A DNA stretch of 64,000 bases from Dioscorea cayenensis subsp. rotundata. Its lineage: Eukaryota; Streptophyta; Magnoliopsida; Dioscoreales; Dioscoreaceae. Numbering within the stretch: the first letter of the stretch is position 1; each line of letters opens with the position of its first letter. This document shows positions 45,606-57,338 of this stretch, in pieces. The DNA is taken from NCBI RefSeq assembly GCF_009730915.1, contig NC_052484.1:1364001-1428000 (forward strand), given 5' to 3'. The position numbers were made by a program, and so were the translations under genes. Below the pieces are notes generated by a model. That model searched no databases and was not told where the DNA came from. It saw only the letters and a program-made list of their open reading frames with translations.

Positions 45606-48600
45606 GAAAAGGTGGATAAACCACTTAAATTAAAAAGAAACAACAAACAAAACCCAACCACAAGAAGTGGAACAAACAGACACAACCCACAAAAGCACAA
45701 AACGAGGCAAACAACCGCCTCAACCTTCCCCTAAATACACATGAGCTACTCAAGATGTGAAGATAACCTCCCGCATCCGAATGGATGCTACAACGCCTCC
45801 TCCCCCGTCGAGCTCAAGAACTCCAAACTTCACCTGATGGTAGTAGCATGCTTCTCCATCTTTGCTCTCGATCTGTCACTAACTGCAGAAAGTCAGGATA
45901 ATAAAATGCGATCAACCTTCACAATTAGAGCATGAGCAGACATCATAATATCATTAAACATGCGATCATTCCCTCGGCAAGCCAAAGATTCCACACAATC
46001 GCTTTCACCACTAGAACCCCTAACTCTCTACGAGGTTGGTCTGATAGATAATCTCCAAGTCCCCCAAACCAAATGGAGGCAGTCTGGCAGATCCGGGAGC
46101 CCGAGCAAGCTAATAAAGTATCTCCACACCGCTTTGCTAACTGCAACGCAAGAAGAGATGATCCACCGTCTCCGTCGCCGCATTGCATAAGACACATGTC
46201 GCCGCTCGGTGAGCGTGCTACATCTTCCCGATCTCTAAGTTCTCCAAGGTTAGAATCCTCGTTCTTCCAAGCAAGCCAATTAAAAATGTTTATTTTCTTC
46301 GGGCAATGACTTTTCCGAAAAGCTTTGTCGTCGGGCAATCGAAGTCCACCATCATTCAGGAAAGAGTAAAATGATTTCACTGTGAACACCCCATTCCTAG
46401 AAAGACGCCACCTTTTAGAGTCTTCAATCACCTCCTCCTGCAATTGCCTTTGATCCATAAAAGTCTTCACTTCTACCTTCTCCATGAAAGGGGACCGAGA
46501 CAACAGAAAGAACAGATCAGAAACAGTTCCGTTCGGTTCCCTAGATCTACCAAATTTCTCCTTCCAAATATTCATTGGTGCTCTACCACTTAACCAGCTA
46601 TCTTTCCAAAATAGCGTCTCCCTCCCGAGTTAACGCTCATGTCCAACGAACTCGAAAGCAGGGGAAGAGCAGCTTTACACCCCCTTTTCCGTAAGAAGGA
46701 AATTCTCCCCGATTGCCTTTGGGAACATATTCCAACGGTCCATACCATAGTTGAACTTAATAACCTCGGCACCACACCATGAACGGTCCGACATAAATCT
46801 CCACTACCATTTCCCCACTAACGCCTGATTGAAATTCTGTAGGTCCAAAATTCCCCAACCCCCTTGGTCGCGGTCACGACAGATATTATTCCAGTTTATG
46901 AGTCTGCATCGCGGGTGATTCAGATCCATCCCAGACCAAAGAAAGTCACGTCTAATCCGGTTTATTTCCTTGATAACCCAACCAGGTAGACGATACAGGG
47001 ACATCCAGTACGTAGGTATAGCAGTAAGCACTGCGTGAATCAACGTGAGTCTACCCCCCATAGAAACTTGTTTGACTTTCCACAAAGCCAACCTCTTTCT
47101 AATCTTAGAAATGAGGCCTTCCCAATCTTGCTTCCTTGGTCTTCTTCCAGAAATAGGGATACCGAGATACAAAACTGGAAGCAAACCCCTTTCACAATTA
47201 AGCGTATCCGCCGCCTCCACCTCCGGGAGTTTCCCCAACTCCGAAGCATAAAGGCAAGTTTTAGAGAAATTGGTAGCTAAACCCGTTATCCCCTCAAAAA
47301 TATATAAGATTAACTTAATAATTCGCAGATCTTCAAGACCACCAGTAGTCAACACAAGCAAATCATCGGCGTAATGAAGGTTACACCTGTTACCAAATTC
47401 TCCTAATGGAACTCCCACCAGGACCTTAGACCTCAGTGCATGAGCAAACATGTTACTTAGCACGTCCGTTACCAAAACAAATAGCAACGGTGAAAGAGGG
47501 TCACCTTGCCGCAACCCACTTTTGTAACGCATATAGCCATTTGGAGATCCATTCACCAAAATAGACGCTTTAGAAGAGAACAGAATGCATTTGATCCAAC
47601 CTATCCAACGCTCCCCGAAACCGTTAGCTTCTAACAAATCCAAGAGGAAGTCCCAATCAACACGGTTAAACGCCTTATTAAAATCTACCTTCAGGATGTG
47701 GCCATTCAGTCTACGCTTATGAATGCTAAACATAAGTTCCTCCGCCGTTGCAATGTTGTCTAGAATACATCTCCCTTTAAGGAAAGCGGATTGTTCTTTG
47801 TCCACCAGCAAATTCATCACCTTACTTAACCTCGTCGCCAACAGTTTAGAAATAATTTTCAGAGAGGAGTTGATCAAACTAATAGGACGAAAATCTCCCG
47901 GGTTCTCAGGTGATTCAACTTTAGGTATAAGCGCAATACTGGCCCAATTAATTCTCTCCAAGTTGGCACGGTGCCAGTAAAAATCCTCACAGAGCAAAAC
48001 TATGTCCCCACCGACTGTATCCCAGAATTGCTTAAAAAAATGAATGGGGAAACCATCAGGACCTGGGGCTTTATCCCCACCAAGCTCAAACACTGCACTT
48101 TTAATTTCCTCTACAGAGAACGGATTCTCCAACATAGTAAGATCCACTGGATTTTTCAACTGAAAAAGTTTCTGGAAATCCACCCTAAGCCTGAAAGGTC
48201 TCCTACTGCCGAATTGCTGGTTAAAATGCGTAACGAACATCTTGCCAATTTCGCAGGGGTCCACAATCAAGGTACCACCCTGATTAAGACCAGGAATGAA
48301 GTTGCGATTTCTCCTCCCATTTGCAACCGCATGAAAGAATTTAGTATTTTCGTCTCCCTCTTTGAGCCATTGTAACCTCGACCTTTGTTTCCAGTAAATC
48401 TCCTCTTGCCTACGGATACCCTCTAACTGTAAGAGCAGGTCAATCTCCTTCTGAAATTCCTAATTAGGCCTCTAGATTCCTTGATAGTATCCAGAGTCTC
48501 CAATTCCTGCAACAAGGCTAACTTTCTTAACTTGATCGACCCGAAATTAAATTTAGCCCACAGACGTAAGTGATCCCTAATCCCTGCAATTTTCTTTGAA

Positions 48601-49906
48601 ATAATGTAGGCACCACATCCCCTGAAATTGTTCCCCGACCACCAATGCCGCGACTGACTCACGGAAACCATCTGCAGTAGCCCAGACCCTTTCATAGCGA
48701 AAAAGACGTGGCCTTGAAAGATGGTTACCCACCTCCAATCTTAAAGGCACATGATCCGATCCCAGTCTAGGCAGGGACATTTGTACCACTCTAGGGAAAT
48801 GAGTGAGCCACTCATAATTGATCAGGAAACGATCCAGTTTCACCCAAATGGGTTCCTCTTGATTGTTGGTCCAAGTGAATCTTCTTCCCACAGTCGGGGG
48901 TTCCTGCAACGCCAGCTCCTGCAGGAAAGCGTTGGCTTTCCTGATATCTTCCCAATTATAATTACCAGACGGTTTGTCGTCCACATTGAATATGGCATTA
49001 AAATCCCCGCAAAATACTCATGGGATCCCCCCAACACCATAGATATCAGTCAACTCCTCCCAGAACGACCTTTTTTCCGATCGCTCCGTGGGTCCATACA
49101 CCGTTGTACATCTCCACCTGAGATTGTCCTTCTTTGCCACAAATTCCATTGTCAAGCTGAATTCACCCACATGAACCAGTGACCTATCCATTAAAGAACT
49201 ATTCCATCCCATCGCAATCCCCCCCGCCGAACCTCGTGCCGGCACAAAATTAAACTGATCCAAACTCGCACCCCCAATCTCCCTCCAGATAGCCGGTAAA
49301 AACACTTCTAGTTTTGTTTCTTGCAAGCAACACACATCAGCGTAATGAAGATGCAGAAAATCTTTAACTAGAAATCTTTTTGCTGGTCTACCTAGCCCCC
49401 TAACATTCCAATTTATAATATTCATAAACAACAAATTAGTTCCCGCAGCCTCCAGAGGAGGATGCCACTATTCCATTGCTGGAAGAAACACGGGACAATT
49501 CTAAAGTGCGAATATGATTTACACAATCCTTAACAGGGTCAGTGAAAGAGATTCCACATGCATCACAATAACTAGCAATTTGCAAATCAGACCAATCTGA
49601 AATAAGCAACGGTTTAGAGCTAGTACCTTTTGCTCCATCCGCTCCCGCTCCTTTCTTCTTGGTGGATTTAGGAGGTTCATTCAAATATCCAGCGTCTTCC
49701 GTGAAACGGGAAGAAGGTTTTTTGGGTCTTTCACTTTTCCTGAGCCCCTTCTTTTGCCCCTGCATTTCATTATCTGAGCCACCCTGAAGCCCTGGCAACA
49801 GCTCCCGAATATTCCTCTCGAATTCATTAATCGAGCCATCTGACTCAGCATCAGCTCCCAAGGCAGCCTCATCAGTTGCTTTAGCTTCGGAACTCTCATC
49901 CCCCTT
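45606..49906 (-). mobile_element. L1-type LINE, 5'-truncated and decayed
   Basis: Minus-strand non-LTR element with the end of ORF1 (to 49436), then ORF2 encoding endonuclease, reverse transcriptase and a zf-RVT region, then a 3' UTR. The 11-bp direct repeat 'gaaatggtaat' at 45595-45605 and 49907-49917 is a plausible target duplication, but no oligo(A) precedes it, so the boundaries are moderately certain. If correct, the element is truncated inside ORF1. Confidence 0.8.
45943..49425 (-). pseudogene. LINE ORF2: endonuclease, reverse transcriptase, zf-RVT, broken
   Basis: The apurinic-type endonuclease starts at 49425 (NIINWNVRGLG, QETKLE) and continues after an in-frame TGA (about 49018) with CGDFN, then GSDHVPL near 48750. 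The frame shifts near 48600. The reverse transcriptase is in one long open stretch, 46804-48270: KAPGPDGFP, then LIPKVESP, GLRQGDPLSP and YADD. Downstream fragments at 46590-46775 and 45943-46575 hold the cysteine/histidine zf-RVT region (GVFTVKSFYSFL, CPKKINIFNWLAWKN) with another frameshift. Not functional as read. Confidence 0.88.
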
Positions 49907-49927
49907 GAAATGGTAATTTTCATACAT
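49436..49927 (-). pseudogene. LINE ORF1, C-terminal part
   Basis: Acidic then basic region (KKGLRKSERPKKPSSRF) followed by a conserved plant-LINE ORF1 tail: WSDLQIASYCDACGISF, then a CVNHIRTLE block. Its stop lies about 10 bases before the ATG of ORF2, an arrangement that suits re-initiation. The N-terminal part and gag-like knuckles are missing. The open frame continues past the probable element edge at 49906 into host DNA. Confidence 0.7.
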
Positions 49928-50150
49928 TGTATAAAAATAAAATCATCATATATTTTTAAAAATTTTAATAAACAAAAAGAAATATCGATGAAAACAGAGG
50001 GGTTCATAGTTCACACAGTACCAGGGTTAGAAAGGTAAATTTATCACAAACATTTCATGTTTGAAGTATAATTATAATAATTAGATGGATGTATCTGCAA
50101 TTTTCACATCAGATTATTTGCAAAACAACCCCTCTTTTTTAGAAAAAGTT
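49928..50150. other. Spacer and promoter region of the kinase gene
   Basis: AT-rich, with no gene. It precedes the non-coding first exon of the PCRK-type kinase gene. Confidence 0.4.
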
Positions 50151-50159
50151 CATTTCTTT

Positions 50160-51323
50160 TCCAAGTTCTAAATATGAATGCACTCTGTTCGTTTCCACAG
50201 AGAGAAAGAGAGAGAGCTGCCCAAGATTGACTACTTCCTGCTTGAATTCATGGAAAATCTGCAGACTTGGAGCGTTTTGATCCATGGTTGATCCTTTGAA
50301 TGCCGTGAGGAGTGAACTTTCTCTTTGAATCACTCAAACAAGGTCAGTTTGTGTTCCAGAATGAGTTTTGTGAGATTGGATTGCTTGACTGCTTAGTTTA
50401 ATGGATTTTTTCGCTCAGACGTTCTTGAATTCTAGTTAAGATTCATTGTTTTCATTGAGGAATGATGCTGTGCTGAATGGAAATGGTATAAACTATAAAG
50501 GTCCTGGTGTTTGGTTTAGGGTTTTGTGTGTTTGATTATTTGAATTGGACTGTATTTTTTTCGTGTTAAATGAGGAGAAAAGGATGGTAAATACTTTTTG
50601 GATTTTTTTTTAGTTGTTGGTCTTGTGATTCAGGGCTAAAAAATTAGTGATTTCTTTGGAATTTGAGGAAAAATTGATTCTTAGTGAGTGATTTCTCTGT
50701 TCTCTTGATTTTTGTGCTTGAGGGAACGATCTAATCCTTTAGATGTTTAGGTATTCAATTTAGGATTTTTTTTTAAGATATAAATTGGATAATAAGGTGT
50801 TTTCAGCTTTGATTGTTCAAGTTAGGGGTTTTGTGTTTTTGATGGAACAGTGGAACTGGGGAAAGATGAAGAATGATGTTGAAAGGAAAAGTGTTAATTT
50901 TTTTTTTAATTTATTCTTGCAGGGGAAAGGATTTTGATAAATTGGGGGATTGATAACCTTGAATCAGTGAATTTTTGGTCTATAGATGATAAATATGTTG
51001 ATTTTGTATCATATTTATCCAGAAATCTTCAGAGTTCTTAATTTTATTGATCTGTCTCTGAGGAATTCAATAAAAGGAATATAACAATCTATGTTGAAAA
51101 GAAACTGTTGTTATTTACTTTCAATGATGCAAACTGATCTCACAATTTTTGGGCTTGCATTTCTTTTATTAGAAAACTAGTTCTTTGACCTAAACAATAT
51201 TTTCAGTTTTCGTTTTCATGATTTTTAACCATATATGGTTTTGAAACAAGACATTTTGGTGTTACTTATTTGAGCAATTTATGTCTTGTGGATTTGTGAT
51301 CCGTAGAGATCAAACTCAGGGGT
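50160..51323 (+). promoter_or_regulatory. 5' UTR exon, leader intron and small upstream ORF of the kinase gene
   Basis: A probable first exon ends at 50342 (CAAG|GTCAG) and is joined to 51307 (TAG|AGATC), giving a leader intron of about 960 bp. The first exon contains a short upstream ORF of 18 codons starting at about 50174, which could lower translation of the main ORF. The transcription start is not resolved. Confidence 0.55.
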
Positions 51324-53467
51324 ATGAAGTGTTTCCAATTCTCAAACGGTCAGAAGGACAAACACCAGGCAAGAAACTTAGCTTCTTCCCGGTCGAGCAG
51401 TGGGTCTGAATTCAATACACTGAACGGCGTTTTTGATTTGAGTGCTGCTTCAATGAGGAGATCTCCTTTACCAACTTTCTCTCAAAAGCCGAGCAATCTT
51501 CGGGTGTTTACTTTTTCAGAACTGAAGAATGCTACGAAGAATTTCAGCCGTTCGGTAGTGCTCGGTGAAGGTGGGTTTGGATCAGTGTATAGGGGCTCGA
51601 TCAAAAGTTTGGATGATCCTCAAATTAAGATTGAGGTTGCTGTTAAACAGTTGAGCCGGAAAGGAGTGCAAGTAAGATGCTCATTATCAATCTTCACTCT
51701 GTTAGTCTTTCAGTGATCTTGTTGATTATGTTTATCATATCTCACTTTAACTACAAGTTATTTATGCCATTGTACACATTCTTTCAGGGGCACAAGGAAT
51801 GGTTGACTGAAGTGAATGTTCTCGGCATTGTAGATCATCCAAATCTTGTCAAATTAATCGGCTATTGTGCTGAAGATGATGAAAGAGGAATGCAACGGCT
51901 ACTTATATATGAGTTTATGCCTAGTAGAAGTGTACATGACCATTTATCAACTCGGTCAACTACACATATTCCATGGGCTAGGAGATTAAGAATAGCTCTT
52001 GATGCTGCTCGTGGCCTTACATACCTTCATGAAGAAATGGATTTTCAGGTAATCGGGTTTCAACTCAACTGGATTTTGGAATTACCTTTGCTGGCTAATA
52101 ATGTGTTTCATTGAGTGATAACCTGGTGGATACTCATCGATTTGCTAATTTTACCACTTGATCTTGTCGTTGAATAATTTTTCTTTTTAGAAGCTTTACC
52201 TCATTTTCAAGTATGGTTTGATATGATAGGGCTATTGGGTGAAGCATTCTTACAAATATGCACTTTGGAAACCTTAGTTTTTTTATTGAAATGCCAAAAT
52301 TAGGATCAAAATCAATCCATCTAATGGTTTTGTTAATTAATTCTCTTGTTGCTTCACACCGGGTATCTTCTGTTCTTCATGTATGACTGATATAATTTTT
52401 CAAGTCAGCAGAACTTCGTAACTTTGCTCGTTTGTGTTCCTACACACACACTCAGACTATCTTCATCAAAATGATATAATTTATGTTTCTTCATCGAAAT
52501 GTCAAAAATTAGGGATTAAAATCATGTATTTAATGGCTTTGTTAATTCTATCTTCAGTTCTTCAGACAAAGGCTGGTATAACATATAAGCCAGCTAAACT
52601 TTGTAACTTTGCTTGTTTGTATTACTTAACTTTTGATATTTAATCATTTCATTTCCTATTTTGGGTACTTGTACTAATTTTGAATATACATATCTACTCA
52701 GATTATCTTCCGAGATTTCAAAACATCCAATATTCTCCTAGATGAGAATTGGAATGCAAAGTTATCAGACTTCGGTCTGGCAAGACAGGGTCCTGCCGAG
52801 GGGTTAACTCATGTATCGACCGCGGTAAGCAAATCTATAAATGCCAAACCAATCTACATTGCTTGATATTGTCTCTATTAGTTCCTTGTGATTGAATTTG
52901 CTAGTTATGTAGGTTGTCGGGACAATTGGATATGCGGCACCTGAATACATCCAAACTGGCCGTCTCACTTCCAAGAGTGATATTTGGAGCTACGGAGTTT
53001 TCCTTTATGAGCTTATTACTGGTCGGCGTCCACTGGACAAAAACCGGCCGAAAAATGAACAGAAGCTATTAGAGTGGATAAAACCAAACATTTCTGATGT
53101 CAAGAAGTTCAGCAGAATTATTGATCCAAGACTTGAAGCTGATTATTCTTTACAATCCGTAACAAGATTAGCATCTGTAGCAAATCGATGTTTAGTCAGG
53201 CAATCAAAAGCAAGGCCGAAGATGAGTGAAGTGCTAGAAATGGTGCAAAGGATTGTCGATACTCAAGAAACTGGAGCTCCGGAATTCCCTATGAAAATTC
53301 CTAGCATCAATGAAACGATGCCGGAGGAGAAGAAGAAGAAAAGATTGAACTTGAAGGGATTGGGACTGTCAATGACATTGAAGATGACCGGAGATATGAA
53401 ATCAGGTGAAGGTAGAAAGCTTGTGTGGCATGGATGGACTCCAAAACTTGTAAAAACACAGTACTGA
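51324..53467 (+). CDS. PCRK1/2-type receptor-like cytoplasmic kinase (RLCK VII)
   Basis: Four coding exons: 51324-51671, 51788-52048, 52702-52824 and 52913-53467. All are in phase; 428 residues. It starts [13 protein letters not shown], as PCRK1/PCRK2 do, with a serine-rich N-terminus. The kinase domain has the glycine loop [12 protein letters not shown], the VAVKQL lysine, the catalytic loop [13 protein letters not shown] (F replaces H of HRD, a feature of this group), SDFGLAR, the activation segment [14 protein letters not shown] and the late-domain block [15 protein letters not shown] basic C-terminal tail follows. PCRK1/2 act at the plasma membrane downstream of pattern-recognition receptors in Arabidopsis; the same role here is inferred. 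The gene is intact. Confidence 0.93.
52260..52715 (+). repeat. Tandem duplication at the end of kinase intron 2
   Basis: Two diverged units: the first has 'gaaatgccaaaattag' (about 52290) and 'ctcagactatcttc' (about 52451); the second has 'gaaatgtcaaaaattag' (about 52496) and 'ctcagattatcttc' (about 52698). The latter is the real acceptor and start of exon 3. The first unit therefore carries a decoy of the splice acceptor and first exon bases. Confidence 0.65.
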
Positions 53468-53901
53468 TGATGAAAATTTATTACAAAGTTTGTTCTACTA
53501 TTAATATTGGTATTAATTGGATGAAATGTGATTCTATAGATATGATTTATTTATAAATTTTAGGTTGTAAGGGAACATTTCTTGTAATAATCAAGTGGTT
53601 TGACCATTTGAATATATATTTTCTTATGGAAATGACAAGTGTTAAGCAGAAATAGAGATACACTAGTTACAGTAGTTTATAGATCTTCTAGGGATAAATT
53701 TTTTTTTTCATGAAACTTTGAAGGTGAGATTTGATTCGGAAATAATACTTTTCCTCTAAGAGTCCACCGTTCTCATTTAAAATAGTATTATGAATAGTAT
53801 TTTGATCCAGGAATAATGGATGAACTGTATTGTTACATTACCATTAGAATATTCAAGCTCAGAATTTTGATACTAGTGACTTATCTTTGGGTTAATGATT
53901 G
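53468..53901. other. Kinase 3' UTR and spacer
   Basis: Probable 3' UTR, then AT-rich spacer up to the gypsy element. Nothing else is recognised. Confidence 0.45.
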
Positions 53902-54484
53902 TGTTACATTGCCAGTCAACCTAGTTAACAGGGAAAAGGTTAATGTGGAGCCGTGTGGCGGGCACGTGATCGAATCAAGAGCAGGAATGGGGAAAGGACA
54001 TGTGGACGCAGCAACTCCGGGAATGAATAAAGAACTCATGGGTGTGAGTGGAGGATCAAAAGGAGAAGACACATGTCGAAGAAGCAGGTGCGAGTGCAGG
54101 ATTAGTTCAAGACTCCGCGGGTACACTATACCTGCACATAAACTGAATATATAGGGAGGCAATGAAGAAGGAAAAGGCAGCTTGGTTGTAGTGAAGTAAA
54201 GGCCCTGGTTTCTCTCTTGTTGCTAGAGAGCAAAGATTGTTATCAATATTAACCTAGATTTACTTGACTGCATTTGTTTCATTTGCTTTTTGTTCTATTG
54301 AATCTGGATGTTGGGGATTTTGGAACTCTTGATTTAGATGGTGAAATGTATTTGATGTTATGAATTCTCTTAGATTAGTGTTATATCTGATCGATCTGCA
54401 AATTTAATAGAAGAATTGGTGTGGATTTAATTCCATTTTAGCTGATCTGTTCTGTAGTCCTTATCTGAATTTAAATCCATAATA
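53902..54484 (+). repeat. 5' LTR of the gypsy element
   Basis: Ends 'aaatccataata' at the primer-binding site. The last 250 bases recur at 57087-57338. The left edge is chosen by the TG start and the flanking pentamer. Confidence 0.7.
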
Positions 54485-54486
54485 AA

Positions 54487-57085
54487 TTGGTGCTTTCGTT
54501 GCCACTTCCTTCACTGGATGATAATACTCGTATGAGGGAACTCCAAGCTAAGGTGGAAACACTTTTCACTTTGATGGACAACAATGAACAGAGGTTTAAA
54601 AGCATTGAACAATCTCTTATAACCTTACCCTTGATTCAACAATCCTTGGCTGGTCTTTCACAAATGATTGAAACATTTCAGGCTCTAAAACCTCAAGGTG
54701 AACAATCCACATTGCATGCCTTGCCTGATAATTCTCCTCATGACCTTACTCATCAATCACTGGTCACTTATTCAATGAGGAACATCAAAATTGATTTTCC
54801 AAGGTTTGGAGGAACTGATGCCTTACAATGGATATTTCAAGCTAAGCAGTTTTTTGACTATTATGCAATACCTGACAATCATAAACTGAAGATTGCTTCT
54901 ATTCACTTTGATGGACCAGTTGTTCCATGGTTTGAAAGACTGCAAAAATCAAGAAAATTAACTTCTTGGCAAGTACTCACAAAATCATTAGAGTTTAATT
55001 ATGGTCCATTAGCATTTGACTGTCCCAGGTATTCATTTTTTCGCTTGACTCAAGAAGGTATGGTGGCTCAATGTTTTGATCAATTCACTGCATTGGCTGC
55101 TTGGGTTCATGGTGTACCAAAGGAGATTTTATTAGACAGTTTTATCAGTGGATTAACTAAAGAATTACATGCAGAGATAATTCCATGGCATCCTGAATAT
55201 TTGGATTAGGCAGTATCGTTAGCAAGACTATTTGAAGAGAAGCTGAGATAACTAAAGAATTACAACCATGTGCTTCAGTTGGGAAGGAAGTCAAGTTACA
55301 GCAAAAACATTTTTATTCCTGATACAAAAATGAAACCTATCACTGTCACAGCACAGGGTGGGAATTCTTTTACCACAGTGGCCACATGATAGAAATTGTT
55401 GGGAATTACAAATGCAACTACATGCAATGTTCATCACACTCCACCAACATCATTTCACAAAATGGGATTTCAAGAAATGCAAATTAGAAAATTAAAAGGG
55501 CTATGTTTTAATTGTGATGAAAAGTACTCACCTACACATAATTGTCCTAACAAGAGACTTCTCCTACTTCAATGGGATGACAATGATACAACAATTTATG
55601 ATAGTGAATTTTTTATTGATCCACACCCACCCGATAAGGTCAAGGATCCTGAAATAGAAAACAACACTAGAATGTCTCTCAATGATATGTCAAGTACTAC
55701 TGTACCAGGTATCATGAGATTCACTGGGACCTTGGGAGGACAGAAAATTACAATTTTACTGGATGGTGGCAGCGATGATACATTCATCCAACTAAGAATA
55801 GTAAAATTCTTACATTTGGATGTTTTACCGGCTACCCCATTAAAGGTTTTAGTTGGTAATGGGCAAACATTGCAAGTGGAGGGTAAAATTCCAGATTTAA
55901 ATGTCCAGGTACAAGGGTATACCTTAATGGTTCCTGCTTATGTCTTGGTAATTGCTGGTGTTGATCTAATTCTTGGAGCATCTTGGCTTGCAAAACTGGG
56001 GCCACATGTTATTGATTATCGAAGGAAAATCATACAATTCTATCATAATAAATCAATTCATGATACTCAAAGGCGATCACTTGGCAAAACTTGCTTACAC
56101 TATTGTGCCTCAATTACAACAATTATGTTCTACACAAGCAGTGCGAGAATGTTACTCTCTACAATTAATTCAATCTGATGAGCAGACCCATCCAGTGAAA
56201 AACAGTTTGTAGAAATTTGTTTATGAAATTAAACTCAGTTATTCCTTACAAGACACCAGTAGAATTGTCGGCCTTATTGTTCAGGTTCAAGTCAGTGTTT
56301 TTCAGTATATGTGGGGTTACCACCATCAAGGTCTTGTGATGATAAGATACCTTTTATTACCTGGTAGTTCTCCTGTTAAAGTCAAGCCTTATAGGTACCC
56401 ACATAACCAAAAAACAAAGATTGAAAAAATGGTGAACCAAATGTTGGATGAGGGGTTGATTGAGCATAGCACTAGCCCATTTTTAACTCTAATTATATTG
56501 GTTAAAAGAAGGATGGTACATAGAGATTTTGTACCGATTATAGAGCTTTAAACTCTATCACAATTAAGGATGTTTATCCTATTCCTACAGTCGATGAACT
56601 GTTGGATGAATTGTTTGGAGCAACTTATTTTTCTAAATTGGATTTGTGTTTAGGTTATCATCATATACTTTTACACCAAGATGACAGGTTCAAGACAGCA
56701 TTTTGTACTCATCAAGGGCATTACCAATGGTTGGTTATGCCATTTGGACTCTCCAATGCACCTGCTACATTTCAATCTTTGACGCATCAAGTTTTCAGTT
56801 TTGCAATAAGGAAGTTTGTTTTTGGTTTTTCGATGATATCCTTATTTACAACACTTCCTGGTCATTACATCTGCAACACTTGGAGTTTTTTTTTTATTTA
56901 CTTTGGCTCAACATCAACTTTATGCTAAGATATCTAAGTGCAGCTTTGGGCAGCAGCAAATTGAGTACCTTGGTCACATTGTCTCTCACAGAGGTGTAGA
57001 CATGGATCCAGCCAAGATATCAGCAGTTCTCAATTGGCCACTTCCTAAATCATTAAAGCAACTTCGGGCTTTCTTAGGCTTAAGT
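54487..57085 (+). pseudogene. Gypsy gag-pol remnant
   Basis: Gag segment 54487-55209 (IDFPRFGGTDALQWIFQAKQ) stops at TAG. After a frame change come a CCHC-like knuckle (CFNCDEKYSPTHNC, about 55506) and an aspartic protease (ILLDGGSDDTFI, about 55754), then a broken linker. The reverse transcriptase is present as [17 protein letters not shown] and [15 protein letters not shown] (56602-56800), then frame-shifted to FFDDILIY (about 56827), and ends with LGHIVSHRGVDMDP and LKQLRAFLGLSG at 57085. At least four frame breaks or stops. Confidence 0.85.
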
Positions 57086-57086
57086 G

Positions 57087-57338
57087 GTATTGTTCTCAAT
57101 ATAAACCTGGATTAACTTGACTGCATTTGTTTCACTTGCTTTTTGTTCTATTGAATTTGGATGTTGAGGATTTTGGAACTCTTGATTTAGATGGTGAAAT
57201 GTATTTGATACCATGTATTCTCTCATATTAGTGTTATATCTAATCTGATCTGCAAATTTAATAGAAGAATTGGTGTGGATTTAATTCCTTTAAAGTTGAT
57301 CTGTTTTGTAGTCCTTATCTGAATTTAAATCCATAACA
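57087..57338 (+). repeat. 3' LTR of the gypsy element, truncated
   Basis: Matches the end of the 5' LTR, for example 'ttgactgcatttgtttca' and 'aattggtgtggatttaatt'. The U3 part is missing. Confidence 0.85.

Larger units (their letters stand above)
53902..57338 (+). mobile_element. Ty3/gypsy retrotransposon, internally deleted
   Basis: 5' LTR at about 53902-54484 (TG...; TATA-like tatata near 54147). A primer-binding-like 'ttggtgctttcgttg' follows. Then come degenerate gag-pol (54487-57085) and a 3' LTR reduced to its last roughly 250 bp (57087-57338, ending CCATAACA). The 5-bp flanks GATTG and TATTG fit a target duplication with one mismatch. The right LTR piece matches 54236-54484. Pol is fused to the middle of the LTR, so RNase H, integrase and LTR U3 were removed by one deletion. 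Confidence 0.8.

Noticed and set aside
47035-49182. Plus-strand frames within the LINE
   Set aside because: They are antisense to the endonuclease and reverse transcriptase, with no independent evidence.
53829-53840. Alternative gypsy LTR start at an earlier 'tgttacattacc'
   Set aside because: Its flanking pentamer does not match the right flank; the start at 53902 gives a four-of-five match.
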